Source: Mariprofundaceae bacterium (GTDB lineage: Bacteria; Pseudomonadota; Zetaproteobacteria; Mariprofundales; Mariprofundaceae). Taken from it: 7,995 bases of DNA. Under the pieces are notes generated by a model. The model was not told the DNA's origin. It saw only the letters and a list, made by a program, of their open reading frames with translations, and searched no databases. Positions 6,344-7,995 of the stretch are shown here, piece after piece (position 1 is the first letter of the stretch; each line of letters opens with the position of its first letter). The DNA is taken from NCBI GenBank assembly GCA_030950875.1, contig JAUZQS010000186.1:1-7995 (forward strand). Reading direction: 5' to 3'. The translations under genes were made by a program, and so were the position numbers.

Positions 6344-7108
6344 TTAGCCGAAACGACCTGTAATATAATCTTCTGTTTGTTGTTTTTCAGGCTTGGTGAA
6401 AATTTCTTTTGTCTCACCAAATTCAATCAAGTCACCCATATAAAAGAAGGCCGTATTATCGGAAACACGCGCTGCCTGTTGCATACTGTGGGTCACGATA
6501 ATAATAGTGAATTCTTTTTTAAGCTCATCAATCAGTTCTTCAATTTAGGCGGTAGCAATGGGATCAAGGGCAGAGCATGGCTCATCCATAAGAATGATTT
6601 CAGGTTTGACTGCCATGGTGCGTGCAATACATAGACGTTGTTGTTGACCGCCTGAAAGTGCCGTTCCTGGCTCTTGAAGTTTATCTTTTACTTCATTCCA
6701 AAGTCCGGCACGGGTTAAAGAATATTCAACCAACTCATCCATTTTAGGGCCATCGCTCATAATACCATGAATGCGTGGGGCATAGGCAATATTTTCGTAG
6801 ATAGTTTTTGGAAAAGGGTTGGGTTTTTGAAATACCATGCCAACACGGGCACGAAGTTGAACGACATCAATATCGGCATCATAAATATTTTTGCCATCAA
6901 GTATAATATCGCCTTCAATGCGGCAGTGGGGGATGCGGTCATTCATACGATTCAAGCAGCGTAATAATGTTGATTTTCCACACCCTGAAGGCCCAATAAA
7001 TGATGTTACCTTATTATGGGCAATCTCCAGATCAACGCCATGCAATGCTTGGGCATCTTTGTACCAAAGCTTTAGATCGCGTATAGAAATGTTTTTAGAA
7101 GAATTCAT
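6344..7108 (-). pseudogene. pstB: Phosphate ABC transporter ATPase PstB, interrupted by an in-frame stop
   Basis: PstB drives phosphate import by hydrolysing ATP on the inner face of the PstCA channel. From ATG 7108 the first 187 codons give Walker [10 protein letters not shown] (39-47), Q-loop Q94, signature LSGGQQQR (151-158), Walker B IILMDE (171-176) and SALD (179-182). Codon 188 is TAA (6547-6545). The same frame then continues with [12 protein letters not shown], the H-loop IVTHSM (H207) and the family C-terminus [10 protein letters not shown], ending at TAA 6346-6344. Counting codon 188, the frame is 254 codons before the final stop (E. coli 257 residues). The stop replaces the Lys/Arg of the usual DPIAT(A/G)(K/R)IEELI, so AAA to TAA is the simplest change. 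The truncated product lacks the switch histidine and should be inactive. No good restart codon lies before H207. A sequence error or stop read-through is also possible. Confidence 0.9.
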
Positions 7109-7121
7109 CGTGTTACCCTTA
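7109..7121 (-). promoter_or_regulatory. pstB ribosome-binding site overlapping the pstA stop codon
   Basis: TAAGGG (7121-7116, minus strand) contains the pstA stop TAA and the AAGGG Shine-Dalgarno sequence; 7 nt follow before ATG 7108. This decides the start at 7108 over the in-frame ATG at 7165, which lies inside pstA coding sequence and would add 19 residues absent from PstB proteins. Translational coupling of pstA and pstB is likely. Confidence 0.75.
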
Positions 7122-7995
7122 CCATGTTTTTTGTGTACGGTTACGTAGCCAAACTGCCAAAGCATTGAGAGAAAGTAATACGGTTAGCAAGACAATAATA
7201 CCCGCAGCAGTACGTTCCTCAAAGGCACGAATAGACTCAGATGACCATGTATAAATTTGAGCTGGAAGTACCGTGGTTGCATCAAAAATACCGCTTGGAG
7301 CTTCAGGGATATAGGCCATCATCCCAACAATCAATAATGGTGCAGTTTCACCCATGGCTTGGGCAAGTCCGATAATACTACCTGTTAAAATACCAGGGAA
7401 TGCCAGTGGTAAGACATGATGCCAGACAGTTTGCAAATTGGATGCACCCAAAGCATAAGCGGCATCACGAATGCTATCTGGTATGGAGCGCAGGGCTGCA
7501 CGCGTGGTAATAATAATAACGGGTAAGGTCATCAAGGCGAGTGTCAAACCACCTGCCAAGGCGGATGAGCGCGGCACACCGACAATATTGATAAAGATTG
7601 CCAGCCCCAATAGTCCATAAAGAATGGATGGAATGGCTGCAAGGTTATTAATATTCACTTCAATAGCTTGGGTCAAGCGATTATCAGGGGAAAACTCTTC
7701 AAGATAAATCGCCGTCATAACACCAATAGGCACAGCCACAGCCATGGTAATCAACAGGGTTAGTATTGAGCCGACTGCAGCAGCCAATACACCTGCTGTC
7801 TCAGCCATTTTTGAATCACCATGGGTGAAGAAAAGGCTGTTGAAACGCAGTTCAATTTCACCATCTGCTATCATTTGATCAACATGAGGGCGGTATTTGC
7901 TTTTCAAACCGTTCCCATCATGCCCTTTGATATATTGATCCACACGGTAACTGGCAAGCACCCATGTGCGCTCAGTTGTGCCAAGTAACTCAGGG
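7119..7995 (-). CDS. pstA: Phosphate ABC transporter permease PstA, C-terminal part (5' end outside window)
   Basis: 291 residues are visible, open at the right edge. PstA with PstC forms the inner-membrane phosphate channel. The visible start [21 protein letters not shown] (given in two parts: [11 protein letters not shown] 1-11, [10 protein letters not shown] 12-21) to FFTHGDS (55-61) belongs to the hydrophilic N-terminal domain of long proteobacterial PstA proteins, so the real start lies outside. Hydrophobic segments lie near 68-96, 116-138, 145-166, 197-225 and 262-283. The cytoplasmic EAA loop that docks on the ATPase is [20 protein letters not shown] (176-195). [20 protein letters not shown] (111-130) and GETAPLL (215-221) are family landmarks. 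A GTG at 7961-7959 is internal, not the start. The gene overlaps the pstB ribosome-binding site. pstC and pstS probably lie further right. Assignment is very secure. Confidence 0.96.
   Translation of the reverse strand, partial: PELLGTTERTWVLASYRVDQYIKGHDGNGLKSKYRPHVDQMIADGEIELRFNSLFFTHGDSKMAETAGVLAAAVGSILTLLITMAVAVPIGVMTAIYLEEFSPDNRLTQAIEVNINNLAAIPSILYGLLGLAIFINIVGVPRSSALAGGLTLALMTLPVIIITTRAALRSIPDSIRDAAYALGASNLQTVWHHVLPLAFPGILTGSIIGLAQAMGETAPLLIVGMMAYIPEAPSGIFDATTVLPAQIYTWSSESIRAFEERTAAGIIVLLTVLLSLNALAVWLRNRTQKTW

Noticed and set aside
6320..6634. Plus-strand open frame of 104 codons opposite the pstB 3' part
   Set aside because: It is the antisense shadow of the pstB C-terminus, which reads as clear family sequence on the minus strand.
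6545..7165. pstB as a complete 206-residue gene starting at ATG 7165
   Set aside because: The first 19 residues lie in pstA coding sequence and are not PstB-like; the start at 7108 has a proper ribosome-binding site, and the stop at 6545 cuts a frame that clearly continues.
7119..7961. pstA as a complete gene starting at GTG 7961
   Set aside because: The frame is open to the window edge and the upstream residues ([11 protein letters not shown]) match the long PstA N-terminal domain, so this GTG is internal.

Overview
The window is bacterial chromosome of moderate GC (roughly 40-45% by eye), densely coded. It carries a phosphate-uptake and polyphosphate cluster of proteobacterial type. The long PstA with a hydrophilic N-terminal domain, the PpK/PhoU/Ppx sequences and the CBS-GGDEF protein all point to Proteobacteria (gamma, beta or zeta). 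I cannot fix the genus by reading.

Layout, left to right. 1-533 (minus) is the N-terminal part of xseA (exonuclease VII large subunit), cut by the window edge. An 86-bp divergent spacer (534-619) leads to ppx (620-2176, plus), an exopolyphosphatase of the Ppx/GppA family. A 215-bp spacer between convergent genes (2177-2391) holds a 32-bp-arm imperfect palindrome, smaller hairpins, and a perfect 12-bp inverted repeat that covers the stop codons of both flanking genes. The rest is one minus-strand series, read right to left: pstA (7995-7119, 5' end outside the window), pstB (7108-6344), phoU (6261-5563), ppk (5530-3443, TTG start) and a CBS-GGDEF gene (3360-2392).

How the genes fit together: PstA and PstB are the channel and ATPase parts of the high-affinity phosphate ABC transporter. 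PhoU couples that transporter to the Pho signalling pathway. Ppk builds polyphosphate from ATP, and Ppx, convergently transcribed, removes terminal phosphates from it. The gene after ppk encodes a probable c-di-GMP enzyme or sensor with two CBS domains, which in other proteins often bind adenine nucleotides.

The most notable observation is an in-frame TAA inside pstB at 6545-6547. The rest of the gene is intact and in the same frame, so a single base change (probably AAA to TAA) separates Walker A/B from the H-loop histidine. It is either a real recent loss of Pst ATPase function, with expected effects on Pho regulation and polyphosphate, or a sequence error. PhoU in the same operon also lacks the last acidic residue of its second metal motif. 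I saw no mobile element, CRISPR array, tRNA or rRNA. No wholly new system is evident; the CBS-GGDDF gene joined to ppk is the best candidate for an unexplored functional link.
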